DNA from: Salvator merianae
Lineage: Eukaryota; Chordata; Lepidosauria; Squamata; Teiidae
Reading direction: 5' to 3'
Assembly (NCBI GenBank): GCA_003586115.2
Contig: QVOM02000049.1
Span: forward strand, 16,001,470 to 16,065,469
Length of the DNA stretch: 64,000 bases
The translations under genes were made by a program, and so were the position numbers. Positions 46,414 through 58,518 of the stretch are shown here, piece by piece. How positions within the stretch are numbered: position 1 is the stretch's first letter; every line of letters starts with the position of its first letter. The notes below the pieces were generated by a model. The model had not been told where the DNA came from and searched no databases. It saw only the letters and a list, made by a program, of their open reading frames with translations.

Positions 46414-48368
46414 GTTTTTCTTAAGGGGTGAACCAATGACTTACAGTTTATAATCCAGGAGCGTTGGTGAGGACAGATTTGCTATGCTTCCCCATGCATT
46501 TTCTCTTCATACATTTAGTAAACCTGAATTGGCAAAGCTCACTTTATGTGACAGCAAATCAACTCTTGTTTTGAGCTTCACAACCAAAACATTGGCTAGG
46601 GGAGTTCTATAAAAACCTGTTTTCTTTATAAATGTGTGGAAAGAATATTTGGCCATTTCAGCTTTGTCTAAGGTTTTGTTGTTTAACTGTGGAAGAGAGA
46701 TGCTATTTGAAAAGCTTTTTCCTTTCCTTTATGCTTGTTCTTTTGGGGAAGAAATATAATGTTTATATTCCAAAAGTGGAACATCTGTTTTCATGTTAAG
46801 CATCTTCTATAAGTGATTTGAGGAAACAAAGTAAATATATATATATATATGTTCCGCTAATACTCAGACTTAATATTAGGAAATTCTTTGCCAAGACACA
46901 ATTTGGCATCTGACAATTGCTATCCTTGAAACAACTACAGAAGGTTGTTTTTGTTTACCTTTTTGATAGTCTATGAGTCTTTGATCAAACATTATCTTTC
47001 AGCACACTTCTTGGAACCCATTGGGTCATTGGACACCAGCGCTGCGTTTCAGAGTCTAAACTGACTAAACGATCTACTTAATTGCCAAAAGGGGAAGGGA
47101 GGGAGTGAAATGTTGGAACCCAATAATGTTCTCCTCCTGGTGGAATTGATAAGTGGAAAAGGTTTTGGCCTCAGTTTTATCATTAAATTAACAAAAGGAC
47201 TTAAAAAGGACTACAAAAATTTTTGCATATATTATTTAAATAAATTATACCCCAACCCCCATATAAAACAAAGCTTTAAGGCAGCAGTGCTGTTACTTAT
47301 GGTCTCCTGGGCACAGGTCAAAGGTCTGACCCACCCAAATGGACCCACCATTCTCGGTGGGACGCAGAACAAACTCTTTGCCACACTCTCGCTTTTAGAA
47401 TGTGTGGTGTGGGGAGCAAGGCTGAGAAAACAAGCACATGAATAAAGAGCAGGTGGCCTTCTGTTTTAAGTTCTCAGTGACAACCGCAGAGTGCTAATAA
47501 CCTTTTTATTTTTTGCCCAGAAGCTGTCCTAGAAGTGGAACAGCAACTGAGCTTAGAGAAGTCTTTGAACAAACAGAGACCAGGTGCTCAACTCCATTGT
47601 AAAGAGCCCTGATCGGAAGTCTGCCAAATTTGTCTTCTCTGTTCTGCTTTTAAGAGCAGGCCCCCACACTTCCCATGGCCGTGCTTCGTGGTTTAAAGGT
47701 GAGGGTGTGGAGCCTGTGTGTGCCAAAGGGATGCAGAAGTAAGGGGGACAGGTGGGGAGGTGTTCCTGGCAGGGATAGCCAAGGCAATCAGGTCCTTATC
47801 CTTCCCCCCACCTGGCAGCACCACTAAGCACAAGATAAGAAAACAATAATGAGGCAGCTACAGAGAGAACAACTCAGGAATTCACAGTTCTGGCATGTGA
47901 TCAGATAGCTCTGCCAGCTTAAAATGAAATATATTAGCAGAGTCCGAAGATCATGATGTTCCAGTGCCAGGTCTTACTTCATACTCCAAATGTGTGTCTC
48001 TTATGCACACAGACATGTGCTTGCATTTTTTAAATGATTCTCTGTATGCACATGAAGTCCATTGCTTTTATTCTTAGATTGCAGAAGAGCCTCTGAGATC
48101 GTTGCTAGCTCTGCAAAACCATCCATAGGCAAGGTAATGTATGGCAACCATGAAATGTAGTACTGTGTTGTTACCCTAATACATTTGGTTGTTTCAAGAA
48201 ATGCAGCTAGAAAAACAGTGGCCATAGCTGTTGTGCAGTGAATTGAAGGATGGACGGAAGCCAGAGAAAGAACCAAAGTAGTGAACAGAAATCATAAATG
48301 CTCCACAGATCTAACCCTTGAGAAGCACCAGGGAGGGTAAGCTGGAACATATATTTCTAAGAGTCCAG
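46414..48368. other. No gene recognised
   Basis: Non-coding sequence. A short (AT)n run lies near 46832-46850. The frame at 47110-47445 has no recognisable domain. Confidence 0.45.
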
Positions 48369-48506
48369 GGCTGCATCCAGACACTGCTTACTTATTCCGC
48401 TATATTTGGATATTCTGGAATAAAGCATGGATGTTCCAGAATATCCGTGCTTTATTCCAGAATATCCAAATATGGCGGAATAAGTAAGCGACGTCTGGAT
48501 GCAGCC
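48369..48506. mobile_element. Near-perfect palindromic MITE, 138 bp
   Basis: The outer 59 bases on each side are complementary at about 55 positions (GGCTGCATCCAGAC terminus, TTACTTATTCCG block, TTTGGATATTCTGGAATAAA block). Between them lie about 20 bases that again contain TTCCAGAATATCC. CAG flanks both sides (48366-48368, 48507-48509). Partial copies lie at 1-50/2079-2103 and 63250-63295. Confidence 0.85.
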
Positions 48507-48509
48507 CAG

Positions 48510-50060
48510 GTGTGTCCAGGTATTACTGTCACTTTCATCATATAAATCACTTATGGCAACAGTGGTGATGTGGTGCCTTTCTAGGAGAGGAAGTGCAAGA
48601 CTCCAACTGGGATCCTTACTTTGACCTCCAAAGCAGATCAAATTTCTATCACATCACCCTCCACCAGCTTTTCTGTCTCAACCCGCAGGTTCTTGCTATG
48701 CAGTCGACCAGTTCTCTGATTCTAATTATGTTTTTTTTCTATTTATTTTTGCTGTGTACCCCACAATCTCTGAAGATGCTCTTGTACTTGGTTGTTAACA
48801 TTGACCATATGTGCCTGGGATAGCCAACCTTCAGGGTAGCCCTCAGTTTGAGAAGGGGGAGCTGATGCTGTCTTGTCATGTCAGAGGCCATGGTTCTAAA
48901 GGTGATATCTCCTGCATAGTCTTCTGCTTGTCCACACATCTGTTGAGGAAATGCGTGGTTAGTCTTCTCTGGAGCCTTTGCTAGTGCAGAAAAACTAGTT
49001 TCCATTGCCCTCTATCTTCTTTCACATTACAAATGCTTTGCGGTCATTATGGTACCTTAGGAGTGAGTTGCGCCCTCTTGTGCATAAGTAGAGAATTATT
49101 AATGTTCTGGACAGCCATACGAGCATCCGGGCATCCAAGCTGATTGAATGGGAATAATGCCCAGCCACCTGGGCATATTATCTCAGTGTGGACAGCACTG
49201 GGCAACGCTTCCCATATTCTGTCTGGGAAGAGTTGGAAGTCCAACAGCATATTTAACCAGCAGCAGCCATTCTCCGAAAGCTGTGGTCATATGGGGATGT
49301 GGATACCAGGGGGAAACTGAAAGCCCTTTCTATGTGTAGGGGGTGATTTCACCATCACAGCACCCATGTATGGACAGGGATTGTTCCCTGACCTTGCACA
49401 ATTTTGACTTGACCGCCATCTTAGCTTCAGTCTTTTACTTCTTGTGCATGGATTATCTTGAAGCTCACTGCTATGAAGGTAAAAATCCAGGTTCTCATTT
49501 TATTGGTAATATTAAGTCCTAACATTTGGGGGAAATTGTAGGAGATAAAGGTGAAGGGAAAGCTGTGGTTAGATTCCAGCTCTTATCAGCCAATAATATG
49601 AGAGATCTAGTACAGGGATGATGGGGTGACATATCTGCAGTACCACTGGTTGCCCACTCCTGGTACTTGGCCTACCTTTCTTCTCTTTTCTACCACTCAT
49701 GTTTCCAACTGCAACTAATAGAGTGTTCTGTTGTAAGTCACACTTGCATATTTTACTCTCTAAATCACATACTCTTAATTCCGTCTCGGCACAGACATTT
49801 TGTAAAGAAGCGCATATTACCCTGTTGCTCCTGCTGCTGAGTAATACAATTTTCCATGAAAGAGTGTTTGTCTTGTTTAATTTTTCCTGCTCTGATTCAT
49901 GCCTGTTTTGCAAACATGTGGCATTCATTTTGTTCAAGTCTCTGAAAACAGATAGTGTTTACAGACAGCCCTGTGCCTGCCAAAAATTAACTTAAGTTTC
50001 TGAGTTATGATTTCCCTTTGTGTTTAAGTTGTGCCTTCCCTCCCCTCTCTCAATACACAC
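48510..50060. other. No gene recognised
   Basis: Non-coding sequence; a GCATCCGGGCATCCAAG block near 49121 hints at another decayed DNA element. Confidence 0.4.
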
Positions 50061-50225
50061 CCTGATTTTAGATGCTAAACGGGACTGGACTTGGTTAGTA
50101 CTTGAATGGAAGATCTTCTGGAAATGTACCAAGTGCTGTAGGCCCGACTAGGAAGAAAAAAATATTCCTGAAGAAGGAAACAGCAAGCCATTTTCTGTTT
50201 ACTTGCCAAGAAAACTCCAAGCTCA
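50061..50225 (+). mobile_element. 5S rRNA-derived SINE, 5'-truncated
   Basis: Positions 50061-50143 align by eye with the 3' two thirds of vertebrate 5S rRNA: CCTGAT..GATGCTAAAC, then TTGGTTAGTACTTGAATGGA (box C region) and AAGTGCTGTAGGC. After it comes a SINE body (AAACAGCAAGCCATTTTCTG..TTGCCAAGAAAACTCC) that also occurs, on the minus strand, in the tRNA-headed SINE at 61716-61920. That shared body argues for a 5S-type SINE and against a simple 5S pseudogene. Confidence 0.8.
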
Positions 50226-50367
50226 GCTTGTCTATAATTAACATTAAAATGACTTTGTCTTGTTTTCATTGGAGGTTTTTGCTTCTGGAGTTTATTTTAT
50301 TTACTTACTTTATAACTTTCTTCCTTCCAAAGTTTTGTCTCTCTCTATTTCATCATTATTTCTATTT

Positions 50368-50430
50368 CCATTTTTATTTGTATACTGCCTTTTGGGAGGG
50401 AAAAATTGCTCAAGGCAGTTTACAACAAAC
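50368..50430 (-). mobile_element. LINE/SINE 3' end, minus strand
   Basis: On the minus strand GTAAACTGCCTTGAGCAATT..AAAGGCAGTATACAAATAAA is a typical CR1/L2-group 3' end. Confidence 0.5.
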
Positions 50431-50439
50431 AGAAAAAAA

Positions 50440-50545
50440 ACCTCCATACAATATAAAGTAATACATTATAAAATTACATATAATACAAAGAAATACATTA
50501 TAATATTACATACAATATAAAATAATGCATTGTAAAATTACACAG
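50440..50545. repeat. About 32 bp AT-rich tandem repeat, 3 units
   Basis: Units begin AATATAAAGTAATACATTAT, AATACAAAGAAATACATTAT and AATATAAAATAATGCATTGT, each followed by AA(A/T)ATTACA-type sequence. Confidence 0.6.
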
Positions 50546-51539
50546 AAGAACCTTGGGGAGGGCTGGGTAGAAGCACCAAATACCCAGGTACAGCTGCCAG
50601 CCAGTCGGCCGGCCGGCCAGGTCTTCTTCTTTCTCCCAGGCAAGGGCAGCCATAGTTCACTCTTTATATCTTGGGGGAGAGCGAGGTAGAGGCATTATGG
50701 CAGCCAAATGAGGAGGAGAGGATGGGGAGCAGGAATATAACTGAATCAAGGCACCTAGTAGATATATGAACTTTTCGAAGCTATTTCCACCATAGTCACT
50801 GCTAAACACTTCTTTGTATGGTATTTGTATTTCATAATAATGGAAGATCCCAGAACACCGAGTATCAAAAATATCAGCTGTGATCAAACTAACTGGCCCA
50901 GTGATCATTTGAACAGCCATGTTCCAAGTTGTATCATCACCTTTGGCAGGATCCGTACATGCACCACTCCCTTCCTCAGCATTAAGAGTAGCACTTTTTA
51001 GTGCTAGTCTTAATGTAGTGGCATGCTATCTGTATGCCACTGCTGCCCCACCCATCAAGATCACAGCCAGGCATACTCAGATTGGATCCCAACAAGCAGG
51101 GGAGGGAGCTTCCTCCTCCCTGCCATCAGAATCGAAGCAGGGGAATCCCTGACTTCTATTCTGATAGCGGGGGGAGGTGCCACGTTTTGTGCTGGATTAC
51201 ATGGAATGCTGCCATGTTGGATTACATGGAATGATGCCAAGGCGACCAGTAAGTCCCCTTAAGCAGCTGTGCAGCCACAACAGGGCTGCAGCTGCAAGGG
51301 AAGAGCTGGAGAAGAGATCTGAGAGCAGCACCTATGATGGAATGGGGGGGAAGAAGGTGGCATTCAGAGGGCAATTCTGTAATTGACAGCACTGTCCAGT
51401 TGTCCACTGCACTGCCATCTTCTTCTTCCCTTTCACAGACTTGGCAATCTCTGTTAGCTTTCACAAGAGATGCTGCATTCACATGTGTTGTGGTTAGACT
51501 GCCAGGAACTGCTAGTTGTGTTAGCTGGGCCTGGGCATA
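50546..51539. other. No gene recognised
   Basis: Non-coding sequence. A small GGCCGGCCGGCC run lies near 50609. A short direct repeat (GGATTACATGGAATG) occurs at about 51193 and 51219. Confidence 0.4.
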
Positions 51540-51893
51540 GGGCCTATTCACATTTGAGTTTGCACTCTGTGGAGGCCCTAGCATGCAGGATCATCTGAAG
51601 ATGCTTCCAAACTCCGGATTGCTCCTGATATACTTGTGGGTGCAAATGCTGCGGGCCATGGTGTGGCGTGGCTGCACAATTATGCACCACATCCCTGGTC
51701 ACCATGGCAGTAGCTGGACATTTCCTCAGCTGCTGTCATGGCAGGCAGATCAGCATTTGCACTGCGAATGCTGGAATCCCAGTTCCAGGTTGTTCCAGCC
51801 CTTGCAGTGCCGATGGCTGCCACGCTGCAGGATCTGTTCCAGTGTAAAACGGTATAATTATACAATATTACGCTGGCAAGTGTGAACAGGCCC
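51540..51893. mobile_element. Subterminal-hairpin MITE, 354 bp
   Basis: Left GGGCCTATTCACATTTG; right, reverse complemented, GGGCCTGTTCACACTTG. ATA flanks both sides (51537-51539, 51894-51896). Near the right end a perfect GTATAATTATAC palindrome sits within a longer imperfect hairpin (CCAGTGTAA against TTACGCTGG). Confidence 0.8.
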
Positions 51894-51896
51894 ATA

Positions 51897-52407
51897 GAAT
51901 GGGGGGGGGGAATCAAGGTAGGACAGAATGTTTAATATATTGTATGCCACTCTGAACTCTTTGCAATCTGCTATTGAATAAAACTGTAGAACATGTTAAC
52001 ACTACTTCCTGTCTCTGTCTCTTGAATGGGGCCTGGGGTAGTGATTCTGACTGTCAAAAAGGCGAAAGATTTATACGATCTGAAAAGAAACCAGTGATTC
52101 TGACTCTCATGCAGATACCACCACCTCATAGTGCATCCACAGCATCGTAAAGGTATAGTACCTTTGTGAAACTCCCCTCATGTTCAAAAGCTGTTTGCCA
52201 TATAAGTATTAAAAATGGGGAAAGGAGCAGCTAGCTTATATATTATACAAATGCTATTCTACTCAACACCTCCTCAGAATATGGTTATGCCGATATTCCA
52301 GCACTATTGACACATAAAGTTTCCTTGTAGCTCTGTTGCGCTTAAAGCCCGGTGATTTAATGCAAAATGTGCCTGAAGAAAACCTGCAAGGACACCCTGT
52401 TGATGAA
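51897..52407. other. No gene recognised
   Basis: Non-coding sequence; nothing identified. Confidence 0.45.
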
Positions 52408-52640
52408 CTCTTTTAATTTTTTACTTTACTTTAATTTCAGTTTCTACCCCACCCTATACCAAGGGGTCCCAGGGTGGCTTACAAAAACATACCAAAAAAC
52501 AATGACAATAAAAACACCATAAAAACATTATAAAACATCATAAAACATACAAAAAGCTTACAAAGCTTATAAAAACGATTACAGTAAAAATACCATAAAA
52601 ACATTATAAAAACATCATAAAAAATATTTCATGGCCCCCA
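52408..52640 (-). mobile_element. LINE 3' end, minus strand, with A-rich derivative
   Basis: On the minus strand TTGTAAGCCACCCTGGGACC..GGTATAGGGTGGGGTAGAAA is an L2/L3-type 3' end, tail at 52408-52440. The adjoining 52495-52640 is a degenerate ATAAAAACATTATAAAA repeat. Confidence 0.6.
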
Positions 52641-54309
52641 CCACAAAACCACCCTCACCCAACAATACAACAGTCCAACAGCAATGGGGGGGGGGGCTTC
52701 TCAGAGGGTCAAGGACCATGTGCCTGGGCAAAGAGAAAGGACTTTACCAGCGTTCCAGCAACAGTGCTTAACCTATATGCATGTTACACCTGAAAAGATG
52801 CTTTTTTTTCTCACTCTGCACAGGTATTCAACCTTGTACTCACCCTATTTTAATTGCAGATTGCACCTGACATTTACAGACTTGCTTTTTTTCAGAATTA
52901 CCCTGTGTCATGCATATGTTAACTAAGGATTTGTAGCTCCCCACAAAAAAGGCTCAAAAGCACCTTAATGTGTGACTCTTGTGTGTTCTCATCCCATCTC
53001 TTATCCACTTTTTGCAACCTAAGATGTTTGTGGGGATATAAATTCTTAAATAAATAAATAGAGGGCAGACTGACATGGGAACAGTTCCATCTGTGGACCA
53101 TTGTCTCCATGCTACCTCAGAAATGCTTTTTTTTTTTTTTTTTACCAAGTATGAATGCAGCCTTAGTTCTCTTCTGTAATTTAGTACTAACCAAGCAGAA
53201 TAGGATTACATCCCATTGAAGACACTCAGGCTGTGCTTACTTGTGTCGTTTGCAGTGGTATCATAACGGTGTCATTGATGGCTGTTCATAAAGCGAACCC
53301 AGCAGCCACTGTCTTTCTGCTCCAATCAGTGTGTTGCTAAGGGTTCCCGGAAAGTTGCTTAACTGGTTTTTGCAATGCATTGGCAACTGTTTCCACAGCT
53401 GCTTCCATGCTGGAGCACGAAATGGTAATTTTGGCAGGTGTGCGGACCTGGCCAGTTGCTACAGCTGCTTGGCACTGAACACCCAGAGTGATGAAGAGTA
53501 AGAAAAGTCCTGCTTCCTTTGCCTGCTGTTATGTGATTGCAGCCATGAAGCTGAGTAAAATGTGTAGGTTTGTGCACAGGTTCACCATTCCTCGATTGTA
53601 ACGTGGAGAAAGGGGAGCAGAAAAGTGCACCCAGGCTGCTGAGTATGGGGACAGGGCATTATACACATTGTCCTTATGAATCAGCAACCCTGGGTTACAT
53701 CAGAGTTTTGGAGCGGTGAGTGAAAAATGAAAGCAAAAGAAGGAAACTAAGGACCCCCACTTTTCTCTCCTATAGAGGAGGCATTTCTTTCTCTTCATAG
53801 TGCTGGGCTGGGGTCTAGAACAGAAAGTCAGCCAACCAGATGACCAGTTTGCTGATGGACTGACTAACTCACAGACCTTGACTGAAGAAGTAATATGATC
53901 TATTCTATAGTCCTACTTCCATGTCACTTCCAGCTAGAGTTGCTGTCTCCACCTGAAGCCCAACTCCACCTGAAGCCCAACCTGCTGATTCTCTTCCTCT
54001 CTGTGCGAGCACGCGCATGCGTGTGCACACAAAGGAAGAGGGATAGAGGCAAGGGTATGGCTTCCATGAACAAGAAATTAAATGGCGTGACTGCTCCCTC
54101 TGTCTGGTAAAAGTACTCTTATCAGTCAACAGGCCTACATAACTATCCTCTGTTTCCCCTTCCCCCAACAGTAATAGGTAAACTTTAAATGGTTTTAAAT
54201 AAAAGTCGAGGAAAGAAATTAAAAGTTCTGTTTTTATCTTATGGCTTTCTGTCCAGGAGTCACTCTATGATTTTCAGGCACTGTTACTGTTTTTAGTGTG
54301 TGCGTTTTA
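52641..54309. other. No gene recognised
   Basis: Non-coding sequence. A poly-T run lies at about 53128-53143 and a GGGATATAAATTCTTAAATA LINE-like tail near 53033-53060. Confidence 0.4.
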
Positions 54310-54389
54310 CGTTCTGTTTTTTATTGTTGTAACCTGCCCTGAGACTTTTGAGTGTAGGGCGGGATAAAAATGCAAATAAGTAAATAAAT
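54310..54389 (+). mobile_element. LINE 3' tail
   Basis: GTAACCTGCCCTGAGACTTT..GTAGGGCGGGATAAAAATGC followed by AAATA repeats; L3/CR1-type 3' end. Confidence 0.65.
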
Positions 54390-54390
54390 A

Positions 54391-54708
54391 TGAAGCTGAC
54401 AGGCAAGTTAAGACCGATGAGGGGAAGTATTTTTTCATCCAGTGGATCATCAGTCTATCGAATTTGCTATCAGAAGAGATGGTGACAGCAGCCAGCCTGG
54501 ACAGCTTTAAGAAAGGGTTAGACAAATCCATGGAGGACTAGTGTTTCAATGGCTACTAGAATGGAGACCTAGGTACTGCCTCCAGGGTGAAGAGACAGGC
54601 AGGTTGCCTCTAAAGGCCATTTGCAGGGAGTCAAGAGCAGATGAAGGTTTTGCCTTCGTCATGAGATGCCCAGAAGCAATCGGTGGGCCGCTGCTGTTTC
54701 TGCTTCCT
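54391..54708 (+). mobile_element. CR1 3' region fragment
   Basis: AATTTGCTATCAGAAGAGAT, TGGACAGCTTTAAGAAAGGG, AATGGCTACTAGAATGGAGA and GATGCCCAGAAGCAATCGGT match the copies at 60901 and 42301. The last about 80 bases of the family are missing. Confidence 0.75.
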
Positions 54709-56456
54709 GATTCAGCTTTGCTTCTTAGCTTCTTCTATGCCTCAACTGCCATGGGTCAGCACAGCCATTTGGATTTATGAGTGAAAATGTGACTAATGCT
54801 GCTAGTAGGCAACTCTGAATACCAGGCTCCTTATGTCTGCGTTTGTTCTCTGTTTCTGTCCTCTGCTTTTTAAATCTTAAGCTACTTATGCTTTTGAATT
54901 CATATGTGTACCAGAGACAGCTGTCAAACCACATCTATGAGTTTTGGCACGATTACTGGCCCTCTACCTTTGATATTTGGTCCCTTGCAGATCCAAGTGT
55001 GGATCCTGAAGATCAAAGGCAGGAGCACATGCAGATGAATTATGACTGTCTCTAGGCATGTTAAAAACTCTGGCAATGGGCTGACATTGGAGCAACACCA
55101 GCAGACAGCCCTAAAGCCATGAAGGAGCATGTCTGGCGTATCACAAGCAAATTTGAATTAAAAATAATTAGTTTGATTTGCCAGAGGATGGGGCATGGTT
55201 CTCTTGGCATGGAGATCTGGTGCTGTGTTGAAGCAGCACACAGTAAACTGGCAGCCCATGTTGTGGGGAAATGCCAGGAGGCATTAAAGGAACTGGCATT
55301 TCCTTATGTTGTCTGGAGGCTCCCCTAGGTCAGCATCTATCAGACCAAACTTTGAGGGGCGTTGAATTAGAGATAAGTTCCCTAGGTGCTTCTTTTTAAT
55401 GCCAGATGCCAAGCCTGCCAGTTCTTGGCAAACTATTTGGGCCTGGATTGGTGAAGTCATAGTCATACCAAATTCCCATGGACTAGCACCAACCACTGAT
55501 CTTATTTAATCATGCTGGATTCCTGACCTGTATAAATAGCGTTATTCTTGTTGAAGGAAGGGTGTGCATATGAATAACTGATCAGCTCTGCGTATGAGCT
55601 AAATAATACATGCCAGTTTTGAAATAGCCTTCAAATGCATTTTAAAAATGAGATATTCAAAAGTGCAAGGGGCAGAGATGCAGAGGCAGAAGGTGGTCTT
55701 TCCCCAAGGGATGTTTGGGTCTGGGGCTGTACTTGATCTCTCAGTATTAAACTCAGTTCTAACTCTGTACAGATTTTGGTTTTCTTGGACCAGCACTTCT
55801 GACTTTAGAAAATAACATTATCCCTGCACCAGAATTGGAAGAACGATGGAGAATATTTTTTTCAGAGAGGATGATTGGTCTGCGCCATCAGCCCATAAGC
55901 AATGGCAGTGAGATATATTGATAGGAATAGGACCAACAAGGTTACTCTGTTCGCTTAAAGTAAAGGTTGACTCTTGAGAATTACCTGGACATATCTAGGG
56001 CCAGTCAGCAAAAGGAAACCAGTGGGGCAGCAAGGGAGGGAAGGATGAGATTGGGAGATCCATTTCATTATGTTGTACTAGGCTTCTTGATGCAGTTTAA
56101 GGCTCCATTTCTGGCCATCTTCTGGTTGTCAGACAAATGCTGTCACCTTCATATGATCCCCTTCCAACCACTGGCAAAAGCAACCTACCAGTAAGCCTGA
56201 CCGAACTATCTGGAGGCTTCCTCGCCAGAGGGAGTGCACTCCTGGCTGCCATGGAAAGGCACAGGAGCCACAGGAGTTCGCTTGACTGAAAGTGCAGCTG
56301 AAATCGTTGCAACGGGCTGAGAATGTCGTGAACTTCCAGAAGCACTTTAGATGTGCAGCTGTGATTCTGGTTGCGCTTGGAGTTGCTGTGGCCATTGTTT
56401 TGCCTGAAGCAGCATTCCTGTGGGCTCTGACAAGTCACCTCAGAGTCCCATACTTT
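54709..56456. other. No gene recognised
   Basis: Non-coding sequence. The minus-strand frames at 56097-56477 and 56129-56395 overlap each other and show no domain. Confidence 0.4.
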
Positions 56457-57153
56457 GGGCCGGTTCGCACTTTCCACGCTAGAATGGGCTAATTAGCCCA
56501 TTCTAGTGTGGAACAGACTCCAAGCTGGATAATGGCGTTCGCCAGTGCAAACGCTATTATCCATCCCGATGCTCGCCACAACAGCGGCCAGCAAGCGTCA
56601 GGCTGCTGCCATGGCGACCAGGAGGCCTGCACGGTGATGACGTCATCACGGCGCGTCGCGCGGGCCTCCCGTTCGCCTTGGCAGCAGCCTGACACTTTGT
56701 AGGCCGCTGCCGCGGCGAACGCCATTTGTGCCCGCAATCGGGCACCAGAACGCCGGATGGGGCGCAGCGCAGCCTCGTCCAGCATCCCTGGCCCGATCGC
56801 GGCGGCGTGGGCTCAATTGGGGCCTCGTACAGGCCCATTCGGGCCCGCGCGAAGGGTTGGACTCCATTGCCCATCATGCATTGCGTGATCACATGATCAC
56901 ACAATGCATGATGGGCGGGCTGATCGCCTAGAAGATGGCCTTCGCCGACAAGAGGTAAGTGCGAACAAATCCTCACCTGAAGCTCACTTTGAGCTTCAGG
57001 TGAGGATTCGGACAGCTTTTTACTTGTCTGGGCGCTAGTAACAATCGACAGTGGATCAAGTCCAATTTCGGTCGCTACGGCCTTGCTGTGGTGCGAAACC
57101 ACTTGTCTAGCAAGCATCCTTGATGCTTGCTAGTTACAAGTGCGAACAGGCCC
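56457..57153. mobile_element. Multi-hairpin GC-rich MITE, 697 bp
   Basis: Left GGGCCGGTTCGCACTT; right, reverse complemented, GGGCCTGTTCGCACTTG. TTT flanks both sides (56454-56456, 57154-57156). Four strong hairpins: 56472-56513 (about 20 bp arms, no loop, CTAG at its edges), 56869-56916 (23 bp arms, one mismatch, 2 base loop), 56968-57008 (perfect 19 bp arms, 3 base loop) and 57107-57133 (perfect 12 bp arms, 3 base loop). The part at about 56620-56860 is very CpG-rich. Overlapping open frames of up to 186 codons have no domain and follow from composition. Confidence 0.8.
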
Positions 57154-57156
57154 TTT

Positions 57157-57476
57157 GTCTCTGGTACTGTGTCAAGACCATCACTCACAGGACCAGATTC
57201 AAGACCCAGGAGACTTGCCTTTGTAGCAGCGTCTCCGCAGCCTGACATCAAACACCCAAGTAGCCTCCTCATTTTCTCTCAGGCTCCAAGTGACCTTGAC
57301 ACAATACTAGTTCCAGTTATTTCCCAATGCTTACAAGCTTATCTCTACATCAAAGGAGAAGCAGAGTCAGTGGAATATGCAAGCAGGCACAGCCTGGAAT
57401 TACAGAGTATCAAAATGGCAGGTACCAGTGCTCTGTACTCTGGTCTGGATTGTATCTTAAGTAAGATCCACACAGT
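57157..57476. other. No gene recognised
   Basis: Spacer between two related MITEs; nothing identified. Confidence 0.4.
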
Positions 57477-57821
57477 GGGCCTGCTTGCAGTTCCTACTAG
57501 CAAGCATCAAAGATGCTTGCTAGACAAGTGCATCCACACTTTGCGGAGGCCGGAGCAGCTGGTAACAGGCTACATTTTCTCCCAATCGCTACTACCTCTG
57601 GAGCACTAATTAGTGCTCCACAACCTTACCGGGAGGTGCTTCCTGGCTGCTGCCATGGCAAGGATGAGGCATGGCTACCAGCATTCGCACACCATGAATG
57701 CTGGTAGCTGGCGTCTGGTACAGTTTCTGGCCACGCAGTGCAGGCAGTGTCCACGCTGTGTGGTAAATTACCGCAACAGAAAAGACTAGTCTGTTCTATT
57801 GTGGTAAGTGCAAAAATGCCC
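57477..57821. mobile_element. Subterminal-hairpin MITE, 345 bp
   Basis: Left GGGCCTGCTTGCAGTT; right, reverse complemented, GGGCATTTTTGCACTT. AGT flanks both sides (57474-57476, 57822-57824). The left hairpin has perfect 12 bp arms CTAGCAAGCATC (57497-57508, 57512-57523), the same stem as the right-end hairpin of 56457-57153. The right end has a second hairpin (TTACCGCAACAGAA against TTCTATTGTGGTAA). Confidence 0.75.
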
Positions 57822-58289
57822 AGTGTCCTTTACAGCACCATGAAGCATCCTGAAGGCTACAGGGATTGCACAATCTACATCCACTGGGCCACCACCCCAC
57901 CATAAAGAGGTGGGAACTGTTTCGTTTAGAGTGGGGGGAAAACTACTCCGATGATGCTCTCTCTTGCCTCCTGCCCTGCCACCCTCACCCAGTCTCACAT
58001 GTGCCACTTTCTTTCCAGCAATCTGTCAAGCCCTAGTTTAGAAGATGCGGAAAAGAATCCACTTCCAGGGTCACATCCTGTGCCTTCTGAAACAGACAAG
58101 GGCAGAAACATTGAAGCTGCGAAACCAAAGGTTCTGGGCTATGATGTTAAGGTGGCCTGGACCCGAGGGGACATATGAATAACAACACACTTCCCACTAA
58201 CAGTGCCCAAATCCACCATTGCAGAACCCAAATCCAACATCATGCAGATCTTGCCTAAGAAGCTTAAACATGCTGCTACAGTTGCCAAC

Positions 58290-58425
58290 CCCATGCCTCA
58301 CCAGCGTTACCTGGAAACATCCAGGGAACTTTCTTAGAAAAGGTTTGGAGCTCCTGAGGATTGAATCTGGGACATTCTGTATGCCAGGTAGATCCCTTTC
58401 CATTGAAGAGAGGAATCACTTTCTC
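58290..58425 (-). mobile_element. Degenerate tRNA-derived SINE
   Basis: On the minus strand the head reads ATCTACCTGGCATACAGAAT, then GTCCCAGATTCAATCCTCAG (B box CAGATTCAATCC), then a SINE body. This resembles a common reptile SINE with a tRNA-Ala-like head. Confidence 0.45.
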
Positions 58426-58518
58426 CTGTCCATTCCTTGGGGCGATTCCACACTGACTTGTACATGTTCTAGGAGCCTCCCTTCTGCCCACTGGTGTGGT
58501 TTAAGGGAAGCACCAGCT

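Noticed and set aside
50061..50143. Possible functional 5S rRNA gene
   Set aside because: The 5' third is missing, many positions differ, and a SINE body follows directly in place of a T-run terminator.
56557..57117. Minus-strand frame of 186 codons
   Set aside because: Lies entirely within a GC-rich MITE and spans its hairpins; no domain.
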